51,633 nt of DNA from Verrucomicrobiota bacterium (GTDB taxonomy: Bacteria; Verrucomicrobiota; Verrucomicrobiia; Opitutales; Opitutaceae): assembly GCA_018239675.1 (NCBI GenBank), contig JAFEGX010000063.1:1-51633 (forward strand). Reading direction: 5' to 3'. Both the position numbers and the translations under genes were made by a program. This document shows positions 19,985-28,125 of the stretch, one piece after another (the stretch's first letter is position 1; every line of letters begins with the position of its first letter). The notes beneath the pieces are model-generated. The model was not told where the DNA came from. It saw only the letters and a list, made by a program, of their open reading frames with translations, and did no database searches.

Positions 19985-20055
19985 GGAACCAACCTACCGC
20001 TTTTCGCACTCCGGGAGCATCCGGGTTCCCACGTGTCAAATACCCGTAAAAAACG

Positions 20056-20099
20056 CTGGGGGAGAATCCTACTCCACCTGGGGGAATTCACGCTGGGGG
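20056..20099. promoter_or_regulatory. Three CTGGGGG boxes in the divergent promoter region
   Basis: CTGGGGG occurs at 20056-20062, 20078-20084 and 20093-20099, at offsets of 22 and 15 bases. A TTGACA for the minus-strand lipoprotein gene lies at 20034-20039, just outside the boxes, and an AT-rich island (20101-20140) lies on the kinase side. The arrangement suggests an operator, possibly for the neighbouring LuxR-type regulator; no footprint evidence exists. Confidence 0.4.
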
Positions 20100-20223
20100 C
20101 TTTGGGAAAAATTTCCAATCCATTTGATGACAATAAGATGAAGCCGCGGAATATGGTCGCGGTCCGCCCGGGAATGGATTCTTCTAGGCGGCGCGTCATC
20201 GCCGCCCCGAGTCCGTTACCGCC

Positions 20224-21855
20224 ATGATCCGCGTCCTTTATACCGACGACGATTTTCAGATCACCGACGTGGTCCGGGATTACTTTCAGCAGGAGGCGCC
20301 GGAGTGTGAGCTGGAGACGGTCGGAAGCGGCCGGGAGTGCCTGGACCGCATGGCGCGCGGCGGGATCGACGTGCTGCTCCTCGACCTTGAGCTGCCCGAC
20401 ATCAACGGTCTTCACATCCTGAACGAGCTGGCGTCGCGCGGCGACCCGACGCCGGTGATCATGGTCAGTGCCAAGGGCCAGACGCCCCTCGCCGTGAAAT
20501 CGATCCGGGCCGGAGCCGTGGATTGCGTGGACAAGGCCTCGCCGCAGTTCCTCGAGCTGCCCACGCTGGTGCGGAGCGTGCACGCCCGCCATGGCGGCCG
20601 CCCGCCGCCGCACCGGGCTCCCGCCACCGCCACCGTGCTGCTCATCGAGCAGTCCGAGTCGCTGCGCCAGAATCTCACCGCCTTCCTCGCGCGCCACGCC
20701 CCGCGCTTGGCTTGCACCGCGCTCCCGTCAATTACCGCGCTCGACGCCGCGCCGGCGGCTCGGCCCGGATACGACGCGATGATCCTCGGGCCGGCCCCGG
20801 GTTCGGCCGGCCCGCTCGACGCGCTGCGGACGCTGCGCTCCCACTTCCCGGACGTGCCCGTGATCCTCCTCGCGGCGCGCAATGACGGCGAGACGGCTAC
20901 GGCGGCCTTCAAGCTCGGCGCCCAAGACTACATCCTCCAGCAGGACGGCTATCTGCTCGAGCTGGTGTTCTCGCTCACCAGCCTGTTGCGTCGCGCCGAG
21001 ACCGAGCGGCTCAACCAGCAGCTGAACCGCGAGCTCGCCGAGCTCAACCTCTCGCTCGAGGCCAAGGTTGCGAGCCGCACCGCCGAGCTGCAGCGCGAGA
21101 TCGCCGTGCGCCAGCAGGCCGAGCTGGCCGCGGCCAAGCACGCGGCCCGCCTGCAGACGCTCTCCAAGCGCCTCTTCAAGATCCAGGAGGACGAACGCCG
21201 CGCCATCGCGCGCGAGCTGCATGACCAGGTCGGCCAGATGCTCACCGGCCTGAAGCTGCAGCTCGAGGCGCTGGTGCGCTCGGCGGAAACCGATCCGGGG
21301 ACCTCCCTCCGGGAACGCCTGGGCGAGACCCTCGGCCTGGCCACCGACCTGATGGGCCACGTGCGCGAACTGACCCAGCAGTTCCGCCCCCGCATCCTCG
21401 ACGACCTCGGCCTCGGCCCCGCGCTCGAGTGGCACGCCCGGCTGTTCGAGCGGCAGACCGGCATCCACGCCACGGTTGACGCCTCGCTGCCGCCGCAGCG
21501 GCTGCCTGCGGAGCTGGAGATCGCGGTGTTCCGCATCGTGCAGGAGGCCCTGACCAACATCGCCCGCCACGCCGGTTGTCGCGAAGCCGCGGTCAGCATC
21601 ACGCATGATCCCGGGACCCTCCCGGGCGGACGCCTGCTTGTCGAGATTGCCGACCGGGGCCGCGGCTTCGATCTCGAGGCGGTGCTGGCGTCGCGTCACT
21701 CCATCGGCCTGACGAGCCTCTCGGAACGCGTGGGCCTGGTCGGCGGCACCGTCGAAATCTACTCGCGGGTCAACCAGGGCACCCGTATCCAAGCCGAGTT
21801 CCCCCTCAGTCCCCCGGCCGCGGCCAACGCCCCGGGCTCCGCTTTCTCCCCATGA
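20224..21855 (+). CDS. Hybrid sensor: two REC domains plus HisKA_3 histidine kinase
   Basis: 543 residues, cytoplasmic, with no membrane segment. REC1 (residues 1-120) has the acidic pair DD (8-10), phosphoacceptor D54 in LLLDLELPD and the conserved lysine in VDKAS. REC2 (about 135-260) keeps the fold (VLLIEQSESLRQN, VPVILLAARND, GAQDYI), but the acceptor position sits in MILGPAPGS without an aspartate, so it is probably a pseudo-receiver. A coiled coil follows (ERLNQQLNRELAELNLSLEA), then HisKA_3 with H333 in ARELHDQVGQML and a HATPase_c domain (VQEALTNIARHAG, DRGRGFD, GLTSLSERV). It overlaps the next gene by 4 bases (ATGA), so it is co-translated with its cognate LuxR regulator. Phosphorylation of REC1 by another kinase would make it an intermediate relay. 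Confidence 0.9.
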   Translation: MIRVLYTDDDFQITDVVRDYFQQEAPECELETVGSGRECLDRMARGGIDVLLLDLELPDINGLHILNELASRGDPTPVIMVSAKGQTPLAVKSIRAGAVDCVDKASPQFLELPTLVRSVHARHGGRPPPHRAPATATVLLIEQSESLRQNLTAFLARHAPRLACTALPSITALDAAPAARPGYDAMILGPAPGSAGPLDALRTLRSHFPDVPVILLAARNDGETATAAFKLGAQDYILQQDGYLLELVFSLTSLLRRAETERLNQQLNRELAELNLSLEAKVASRTAELQREIAVRQQAELAAAKHAARLQTLSKRLFKIQEDERRAIARELHDQVGQMLTGLKLQLEALVRSAETDPGTSLRERLGETLGLATDLMGHVRELTQQFRPRILDDLGLGPALEWHARLFERQTGIHATVDASLPPQRLPAELEIAVFRIVQEALTNIARHAGCREAAVSITHDPGTLPGGRLLVEIADRGRGFDLEAVLASRHSIGLTSLSERVGLVGGTVEIYSRVNQGTRIQAEFPLSPPAAANAPGSAFSP

Positions 21856-22493
21856 CGACCGTAGTGCTGGCAGACGATCACGAGATAGTGCGCAAGGGTG
21901 TCCGCTCCGTGCTGGAGGGCGAATCCGGCTACCAGGTGCTGGCCGAGGTGGCCGACGGCCTCGCGGCGGTGCAGGCGGTGGAGAAGCTCCGGCCCAACCT
22001 CCTGTTTCTCGATCTCAGCCTGCCCCGGCTCAACGGCATCGAGGTCCTGCGGCAGCTCCGCAGCGTTGCCCCGGCCACGCGGGTGCTCGTGCTCTCGATG
22101 CACAACGACGAGCCCTACGTGATCGAGGCGCTGCGGGCTGGCGCGGCGGCCTACCTGCTCAAGGGATCCGACACCGCCGAGATCCTCCACGCCGCGCGCG
22201 AGGTGGCGGCCGGCCGGCGCTTCCTCAGCGCCCCGTTGTCGGACTGGGCGATCAGCGCCCTGGTCAGCAAGCCGGCCGACGCCAACGATCCGCTGGCCAC
22301 CCTCTCGCCGCGCGAGCGCGAGGTCCTGCAGTACGCCGCCGAGGGCATGGGCAATTCCGAGATCGCCGAGAAGCTCTTCCTGAGTCCGCGCACGACCGAG
22401 ACCCACCGCACGAACCTGATGCGGAAGCTCAACCTGCAGACGCAGACCGACCTGGTCCGCTTCGCGATCCGCCGCGGGCTGATTGAAGCGTAG
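21852..22493 (+). CDS. NarL/FixJ-type response regulator
   Basis: 213 residues: an N-terminal receiver (VVLADDHEIVRKGV, D54 in LLFLDLSLPRLNG, K in LLKGSD) and a C-terminal GerE/LuxR helix-turn-helix (LSPREREVLQYAAEGMGN, SEIAEKLFLSPRTTETH). It overlaps the sensor kinase by 4 bases and is almost certainly its phosphorylation target. Nearby candidate sites are the CTGGGGG boxes upstream of the kinase gene. Confidence 0.94.
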   Translation: MTTVVLADDHEIVRKGVRSVLEGESGYQVLAEVADGLAAVQAVEKLRPNLLFLDLSLPRLNGIEVLRQLRSVAPATRVLVLSMHNDEPYVIEALRAGAAAYLLKGSDTAEILHAAREVAAGRRFLSAPLSDWAISALVSKPADANDPLATLSPREREVLQYAAEGMGNSEIAEKLFLSPRTTETHRTNLMRKLNLQTQTDLVRFAIRRGLIEA

Positions 22494-22515
22494 GAGCGCG
22501 GCCGAAGGCCGCGCG

Positions 22516-22602
22516 TCGAAGGTCACAGGTCTCAGGTCAAAAGTCGGCCAGCGTATCCATCAGGTCGGTGACCGACCTTCGACTTTCGACCTGAACCTTG
22601 AG
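22516..22602. repeat. Palindromic intergenic element, CGAAGGTCACAGGTC type
   Basis: GTCGAAGGTCACAGGTCTC and AGGTCAAAAGTCGG face CCGACCTTCGACTTTCGACC and TGAACCTTGAG, an imperfect inverted repeat made of AGGTC/AAGTC words. It lies between convergent genes. Confidence 0.65.
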
Positions 22603-22627
22603 CCCACCAAGTCGCCGGGCGCGGCGA

Positions 22628-24184
22628 TCAGCCTTCTTCCTTCTTCCTCCCGCGGCGCGCCGGCTTCTTTTCGCCGTCACCCTGGTCGGCGTACTTCGAT
22701 GCCTTGGCATTCAGCCAGAGCTCGTCCTTCGCATTCTTGTTCAGCCAGAAGATCTCGCCGGCATGCTCGACGAACACGGGTTTCTCGCGGGATTTCTCGG
22801 GCACCTTGAGACCGGCGCCCACCAGTGTCGCGACAAACTCCTCGGCGGGCTTGCCCAGTTCCTCGGCAAGGCGATCGGCCCTGCCCGCCACCGCCCCCGT
22901 CTTGGTCTCCTTGAGGAGCAGGCGGACCGCGGCCAGCACGGCGCCGGCCTCGGGTGCCGGCGCAGTCGCGGCCGCCGGAGCGAGTTCGGCGGAGGCCGGC
23001 GCGGTTGCCGGCGAAGCCGCCGTGGCGCCAGGTGCGGCCGGAGCCGCGGCATCGCCGGAATCCTTGTCGCGGCCGTTGATCCAAAGGCCGCCGCGCGAGT
23101 CGAGATTGAGCCACCACAGCTCGGCGCCGACTTCCACAAACACCGGCTTGTCGTCAGCCTTTCCTGGCACGACCAGGCCGAGCGCCTGGAAGCCGGCCGT
23201 GAGCTCCGCCTCGCTGCAGCGCAGGGCGCGGGAAAGGAAGCTCGCGCTGCCCGAGCCGCCCGGGCCCCGGCGGTTGCGGCGCATGTGGGGACGGACCTTC
23301 TCAAGCAGGGCCGGGCCGGCTGGCAGGGGCTCCGGCGGGGTCTCGGGCTTCGGGGCCCGGCCGCCGCTGCTCTCGCCCGCCGCCTCCGCGGGCTTGGGCG
23401 CCTCCGCCTCCGTCCGGCGGCCGCCGTTCTCGGTGCCGGTGTCGCCCTCGACGCGGGTGCCCTGCACGATGCGGAAGACCGGGCGCGGCTTCTCGCGCGT
23501 GTTGATCCACAGCTCGCCGCGGCGGTTGATGTTCACCCAGAAGAGGTCGCCGTCGTACTCGATGTACACGGGCTTGGCGTTTTCGTCGGCCGGGATCTGC
23601 AGGCCGCACTCGACGAGCGCGCCCTTGATGTCCTCCTCGGCGAGACCCCACTTCTTCGCGAGATAATCGACGCCGACCGACATGCCCGGTCCGCGCTGGT
23701 TGCGGCGCATGTGGGGCTTGAGCGCGTCAAAGAAGCTCGGGAGTTCGTCCTCCGCGTTGAGCTGGTCCCACTCGTCCTTCTCCTCGTCGCCCTTGTCGTC
23801 CTCGGCCTCGGGATCGTCGTCCCGCGAGGTGTCGATGGGCTTCCGGAAGCCGTCGTCGGGCGCAACCTTCTCATCGAGAAAGCTGGCCGACTTCTCCTCC
23901 GCGGCCGGCGCCGCGGTGGCCGCCTGGAACTTGGCGGCAAACTCCGCGCGCAGCTTCTCTGCTTCCGCCGCCGCCGCCGCCGCCGCCGCGTCCTGGAGCG
24001 ACCAGTCGCGCTGCGTCGTCCGCCGGGCGAGGCCCGTGAACGCCAGCAGGTTGTCCGGCTGCGTCTGGAAGTGGATGATCTCCCATTCCTCGCGGCCGAG
24101 TTCGTTCAGAAATTTTTCCATCAGCGCCGGGCTCGCGAAACCGCCCTTGCCGCTGGTGATGACCTTGTATTCCCAGAGTGACAT
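22628..24184 (-). CDS. Unrecognised protein with three copies of a helix-plus-strand module
   Basis: 518 residues from the ATG at 24184. The N-terminus (MSLWEYKVITSGKGG, LNELGREEWEIIHFQ) resembles DUF4177-type small domains. Then come an Ala-run/helical linker (66-100) and an acidic stretch (RDDDPEAEDDKGDEEKDEWD, 121-140). Three modules follow at about 148-229, 287-371 and 412-493. Each has a helical half (copies 1 and 2 contain PHMRRNxRGPG, RNQ and RNR) and then a strand half with KPV(Y/F)xE..G..(F/W)W(V/L)N and LW(I/L)N. Low-complexity Pro/Ala linkers separate them, and the C-terminus is basic (KKPARRGRKKEEG). There is no signal peptide, so it is cytoplasmic. The helical half looks winged-helix-like, suggesting nucleic-acid or ribosome contact; this is inference only. 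Confidence 0.8.
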   Translation of the reverse strand: MSLWEYKVITSGKGGFASPALMEKFLNELGREEWEIIHFQTQPDNLLAFTGLARRTTQRDWSLQDAAAAAAAAEAEKLRAEFAAKFQAATAAPAAEEKSASFLDEKVAPDDGFRKPIDTSRDDDPEAEDDKGDEEKDEWDQLNAEDELPSFFDALKPHMRRNQRGPGMSVGVDYLAKKWGLAEEDIKGALVECGLQIPADENAKPVYIEYDGDLFWVNINRRGELWINTREKPRPVFRIVQGTRVEGDTGTENGGRRTEAEAPKPAEAAGESSGGRAPKPETPPEPLPAGPALLEKVRPHMRRNRRGPGGSGSASFLSRALRCSEAELTAGFQALGLVVPGKADDKPVFVEVGAELWWLNLDSRGGLWINGRDKDSGDAAAPAAPGATAASPATAPASAELAPAAATAPAPEAGAVLAAVRLLLKETKTGAVAGRADRLAEELGKPAEEFVATLVGAGLKVPEKSREKPVFVEHAGEIFWLNKNAKDELWLNAKASKYADQGDGEKKPARRGRKKEEG

Positions 24185-24285
24185 AGATTTTGGCGTGAAA
24201 CGCCGAAACCCAAGGCATTCCAAATGCCTGCGCCCTTGCCCAGCCTAAACTCGCGCAAAGGCAAAGAGACTTCAGTCCCGGCCGG

Positions 24286-25479
24286 TCAGGACCGGGGCCG
24301 CCCACCCCCCACCGACGCCAGAAACCATTCCAGCGCATAGGCTGTCAGCTGGCCGCCGGGACCGTCGGGATTGAAGTCAAAGGCATGGGTCGCCCACGGC
24401 AGCCTCAGGAAATAATGCGGCACCCCGAGCTCGCGGAGGCGGTGCGCCAGGCGCTCGCTGTGCCGGACCCACGCCAGGGTGTCCGGGTCGCCGTGCACCA
24501 GCAGGGTCGGCGGCGAACCCGCGTGCGCCATCGCCTGCCCGCTCGCCGTGGCATAATGCTCGCGCCGCGTGTCGTCCGGCGGCCCGCCCATGTACTGGCG
24601 CATCAGGTTGAGGGAATTGAGCACGTCGTCCTCGCGCGACACCGACCACGCGAACGGCATGTCGTGGGGGCCGTACAGGGCGATCACCCCCCGGATCGCC
24701 GGGTCGTTCGCCCCGAAACCCACCGCCGTCGCGAGCTGCCCGCCCGCCGAGCGCCCGAACAGGACAAACCGCTCCGGGTCGAGTCCCAACCCGTCCGCCC
24801 GGGACCTCAGCCAGTCCATCGCCGCCAGCACATCCGCGCGCTGCGCCGGCCACTGCCACGTGGGCGCCAGGCGGTAGCTCACCGCCGCCACGATCCAGCC
24901 GCGGGCCACCAGCCAGTGGTTCCACTCCGCCAGCTGCATCCGGTCACCGCCGTCCCACCCGCCGCCATGGATCATCACCACGCAGGGCCGGCGCGGACCG
25001 CCGGGATTGACCGGACCTTCCGGACGGTACAGGTCGAGCAGCAGCTCGTGGCCGTCCGCCCCGGCGAACCGCTCGGTCGTCACCCGCGCGCGGGGGCGCG
25101 GACTGCCGGTGAAAAGCCGCCGCCAACCCAGCACCGCCCCCGCCGGCGCCGCGCCGCCGAAAGCCGTCCGCAGCCCCGAAGGCAGGGGTCCGGCGACCCG
25201 CATCGCGGAAACCACCGGCCGCAGGAACCCGGCCAGCGCCACCGCGCACAGGACGACTATCGCCACGCGCATCCCGCCGTCCTCGGCCCAGACCGCCGCG
25301 CCACCCACCGCCAGCGGGACCAGGGCGAGCCAGTGCCCGAATTCGCCGGCCAGGATCGCCAGCTTCCAGGCCACCACCCACGCGGGCGCGCGGAGCAGTG
25401 TCAGCAGCGCAACCGCGACCGAAAGGACGGCGAGCAGGAGCAAGAGATACGGCATCACGTTGCTGGTCGAAAGTGCCAT
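24286..25479 (-). CDS. Membrane-anchored alpha/beta hydrolase (esterase/lipase, HSL-like)
   Basis: 397 residues from the ATG at 25479; an alternative ATG at 25455 would give MPYLLLLLAV. Three hydrophobic segments fill residues about 10-100 (YLLLLLAVLSVAVALLTLL, LAILAGEFGHWLALVPLAV, VAIVVLCAVALAGFL). The catalytic domain follows: oxyanion-hole motif IHGGGWDGG, nucleophile elbow FGRSAGGQLA, acid in LLVHGDPD, and the histidine in WATHAFDF. The HGGG motif places it near hormone-sensitive-lipase/BD-FAE-like carboxylesterases. The substrate is unknown. It is divergent from rsuA with a 73-bp gap. Confidence 0.85.
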   Translation of the reverse strand: MALSTSNVMPYLLLLLAVLSVAVALLTLLRAPAWVVAWKLAILAGEFGHWLALVPLAVGGAAVWAEDGGMRVAIVVLCAVALAGFLRPVVSAMRVAGPLPSGLRTAFGGAAPAGAVLGWRRLFTGSPRPRARVTTERFAGADGHELLLDLYRPEGPVNPGGPRRPCVVMIHGGGWDGGDRMQLAEWNHWLVARGWIVAAVSYRLAPTWQWPAQRADVLAAMDWLRSRADGLGLDPERFVLFGRSAGGQLATAVGFGANDPAIRGVIALYGPHDMPFAWSVSREDDVLNSLNLMRQYMGGPPDDTRREHYATASGQAMAHAGSPPTLLVHGDPDTLAWVRHSERLAHRLRELGVPHYFLRLPWATHAFDFNPDGPGGQLTAYALEWFLASVGGGRPRS

Positions 25480-25552
25480 GGTCCCGGCCGGGTGAAACAT
25501 TTTTCCGGCGGAGTTCAGTTGCGGCGGGCGGCCGCTCGGCTTGTCTCGCGGA

Positions 25553-26248
25553 ATGCGCCGTCTCGACCAGATCCTCGCCAACCTCGGCTACTGCAGCCGG
25601 CGGGAGGCGCGCGCCTGGATCGAGGCGGGCCGGGTGACGGTCGCGGGCCGGCCCGTGGACGACTTCGGGCGGAAGGCGGCCGAGGCGGAGGTCCGGGTCG
25701 ACGGCGAACCGCTGGATCATCCGGACCCGCTCCTGCTGCTCCTGCACAAGCCCCTCGGCCTGGTGTGCTCGCACGACGCGCGGGAGGGTCCCAGCGTCTA
25801 TTCGCTGCTCCCCCCGCGGTGGCAGCGGCGAAATCCCCAGGTCACGAGCATCGGCCGGCTCGACAAGGAGACCAGCGGGCTGCTCCTGCTCACCGACATC
25901 GCGCCCCTCGTCCATCGCCTCACCTCGCCCCGGCACAAGGTCCCGAAGGTCTACCGCGCCACGGTCGACCGCGACCTTGCGCCCGAACTGGCCGAGCGCT
26001 TTGCCAGCGGCGCCTTGCTCCTCGAAGGGGAGGAGGATCCCTGCGCCCCGGCCGTCCTCACCGCGCTTGGGCCGCGTGAGGCGGAGATCACGCTGACCGA
26101 AGGGCGCTACCATCAGGTACGCCGGATGTTTGCGGCCTCGGGATTCACCGTCCTCAGGCTCCACCGCTTGCGCTTCGGCGATCTCGAGCTGGAAAACCTG
26201 GCCGCCGGCCAGTGGCGCGAACTGCCGATCAACCACTTTGGCCGCTGA
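25553..26248 (+). CDS. rsuA: Pseudouridine synthase, RsuA/RluB family
   Basis: 231 residues from the ATG at 25553, giving MRRLDQILANLG; an in-frame TTG lies 12 bases upstream. The N-terminal S4 RNA-binding domain (LDQILANLGYCSRREARAWI) is followed by the catalytic domain with the essential aspartate in GRLDKETSGLLLL and the family motif GRYHQVRRMFAASG. Length and the HKPLGLVCSH block fit RsuA (16S rRNA pseudouridine near position 516) better than RluB, but assignment within the family is not certain. Confidence 0.85.
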   Translation: MRRLDQILANLGYCSRREARAWIEAGRVTVAGRPVDDFGRKAAEAEVRVDGEPLDHPDPLLLLLHKPLGLVCSHDAREGPSVYSLLPPRWQRRNPQVTSIGRLDKETSGLLLLTDIAPLVHRLTSPRHKVPKVYRATVDRDLAPELAERFASGALLLEGEEDPCAPAVLTALGPREAEITLTEGRYHQVRRMFAASGFTVLRLHRLRFGDLELENLAAGQWRELPINHFGR

Positions 26249-26344
26249 GACCGCTTGTCCCCGAGCCTCCTTCCCAAGAGTCTCAGCCGGCTGATGGGTC
26301 CTACCGACCCCATCCCCTGTCTTCCCGTCAAACTTTCCCATCGC

Positions 26345-26653
26345 ATGTACGACTTTCCACTCACTGGCGCCCAAAAATCCCACCTGCGCGGCCTCGGCCA
26401 GACGCTGGAACCCGCCCTCAAGCTGGGGAAGGGCGGGATCACGCCGGCCTTTTTCGCCGAGCTGCAGCGCCTGCTGCGCGCCCACGAGCTGGTGAAGCTG
26501 CGCTTTCTCGGTGCCGATCGAGACGAGCGCGCGGCGCTCTGCAACCGGATCGCCGACGAGGGCCGCTGCGTCTGCGTCGGCACAGTCGGGCACACGGCCT
26601 TGTTCTATCGCCAACACCCCGAACCCGCCGAACGCAGGATCACGCTCCCGTAG
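26345..26653 (+). CDS. yhbY: YhbY-type CRM-domain RNA-binding protein
   Basis: 102 residues from the ATG at 26345. A single CRM domain covers the protein: LTGAQKSHLRGLGQTLEPAL, the conserved GxxG loop in LGKGGITPAF, and ELVKLRFLG. Such proteins associate with pre-50S particles. It lies 96 bases after rsuA and before rsgA, forming a ribosome-assembly neighbourhood. An upstream in-frame ATG at 26294 would add 17 non-conserved residues, so I prefer the shorter form. Confidence 0.88.
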   Translation: MYDFPLTGAQKSHLRGLGQTLEPALKLGKGGITPAFFAELQRLLRAHELVKLRFLGADRDERAALCNRIADEGRCVCVGTVGHTALFYRQHPEPAERRITLP

Positions 26654-26987
26654 CCGCCGACGAGAATAGGCCGGGCCGGGGCGACCACCCGCCTCCTTCC
26701 TTCGGCTGCCACGAGCGTTTGCCCGGAAGTTGACATCACACCCCGCGTTTGGCTCGCTTCCAACGTTGCCTCCGGCAACCTCCCGCCAACCTCCAAGCGA
26801 CTATGAACGAGATTGTCCGAATCCTCCCCTCGCTCCCGCCGGTTGGCCCTGCCGCGCGTCGCTGACGCCCGGATTCGCGTTTTGAAAACGAAGGCCGCCC
26901 GTCCGGGCGGCCTTTCTTGTTTTTCGCAGGCGGCGCCGCCGTCCGTGCCTTTTGACCCGACCTTCTCTTGTTCCGCTCGCTCCGACC
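26654..26987 (+). other. 334-bp gap with structured segment, micro-ORF and terminator
   Basis: No normal gene is visible. It holds a TTGACA at 26730-26735 without a good -10, a hairpin GTTGCC-TCC-GGCAAC at 26765-26779 nested inside TCGCTT (26754-26759) / AAGCGA (26795-26800), a 20-codon ATG-to-TGA frame at 26803-26865 without a Shine-Dalgarno sequence, and a strong terminator at 26891-26925. It may be a small RNA, a long 3' UTR of the rsuA-yhbY unit, or an rsgA leader. Confidence 0.35.
26891..26925 (+). terminator. Rho-independent terminator upstream of rsgA
   Basis: AAGGCCGCCCG (26891-26901) pairs perfectly with CGGGCGGCCTT (26904-26914), then TTCTTGTTTTT. It sits 238 bases after the yhbY stop and 63 bases before rsgA. 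Confidence 0.88.
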
Positions 26988-28067
26988 ATGAATCTCTCCT
27001 CCCTCGGCTGGGACGATGCCTTCGCGCATCATTTCCAACCCTACTCCACCTCAGACTTTGCGCCCGCCCGGGTTGCGCTCGGGTACGGATCGTCCTGCAC
27101 ACTCTATTCCGCCCTCGGTGAACTCACGGGCGCCTGCACCGGCCGCCTCCAGTTTGACGCCGGCTCTCCCACCGACCTCCCGGTGGTCGGCGACTGGGTC
27201 GTCGTCCGGCCGCGACCCGGCGAAACCGTCGCCGACATCCACGCCGTGCTCCCGCGGCGCAGTGCGTTCGTGCGCCGCGCCGCGGGTCGCACCGAAGTCG
27301 CCCAGATCATCGCCGCCAACGTCGACACCGTCTTCCTGGTCTCGGCGCTTGACGGCGACTTCAAGCTACGTCGCATCGAACGCTATCTCGCGGCCGCGAG
27401 GGAAAGCGGCGCCCAGGCCGTCGTCCTGCTCAACAAGGCCGACCTCGCATCCGACCCCGCCGATGTCACGGCGGCAGTCAGGGAGATCGCCGCGGGAGCG
27501 CCCGTGGTGACCCTGAGCGCCGCCTGTGACGCCGATCCGGCCGCGGCTCTCGCCCCCTGGCTCGCGCCCGGCCAGACCGTCGCGCTGCTCGGCTCGTCGG
27601 GCGTCGGCAAGTCCACCCTCGTCAACCGTCTCCTCGGTTCCGACCACCAGCGGACCGCGGGCGTGAGCGGCGAGCGCGATCAGGGCCGCCACACCACGAC
27701 CCGCCGCGAACTCCTGCTCCTGCCGTCCGGCACCCTCGTCATCGACACGCCCGGCCTGCGTGAACTCCAGTTCTGGGATGTCACCGCTCCGATGCTCGAC
27801 GAGACTTTCGCGGACATTGCCGCCCTCGCCACCCGCTGCCGTTTCGGCGACTGCGCGCACCGAGACGAACCTGGTTGCGCCGTGCAGGCCGCGCTCGATG
27901 CGGGCGAGCTCGATGCGGCTCGCTGGCAAAGCTACTTGAAGCTCCAGCGCGAGCGGGCGCACGCGGCCCGCAAGTCCGACCCGCGCCTCGCCCGCGCCAA
28001 CCGCGCGGTGTGGCGACGGATCGCCAAGGGCCAGCGCGCCCGCTACCGAGAGGAAAACCCAGACTAG
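26988..28067 (+). CDS. rsgA: Ribosome small-subunit maturation GTPase
   Basis: 359 residues. It shows the circularly permuted GTPase order of RsgA: G4 LLNKADL comes first, then G1 [12 protein letters not shown], the switch HTTTRRE, and G3 DTPGLRE. An N-terminal OB-fold ([11 protein letters not shown]) and a C-terminal zinc knuckle ([14 protein letters not shown]) complete the family pattern. It acts on late 30S intermediates, releasing RbfA. The ATG at 26988 gives a normal start; the frame is open 12 codons upstream. Confidence 0.95.
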   Translation: MNLSSLGWDDAFAHHFQPYSTSDFAPARVALGYGSSCTLYSALGELTGACTGRLQFDAGSPTDLPVVGDWVVVRPRPGETVADIHAVLPRRSAFVRRAAGRTEVAQIIAANVDTVFLVSALDGDFKLRRIERYLAAARESGAQAVVLLNKADLASDPADVTAAVREIAAGAPVVTLSAACDADPAAALAPWLAPGQTVALLGSSGVGKSTLVNRLLGSDHQRTAGVSGERDQGRHTTTRRELLLLPSGTLVIDTPGLRELQFWDVTAPMLDETFADIAALATRCRFGDCAHRDEPGCAVQAALDAGELDAARWQSYLKLQRERAHAARKSDPRLARANRAVWRRIAKGQRARYREENPD

Positions 28068-28125
28068 GCCGGCGACCGCATTCCCCTGTTGCCCGAAATC
28101 GCCCCTGACCACATCAACGTCGATC

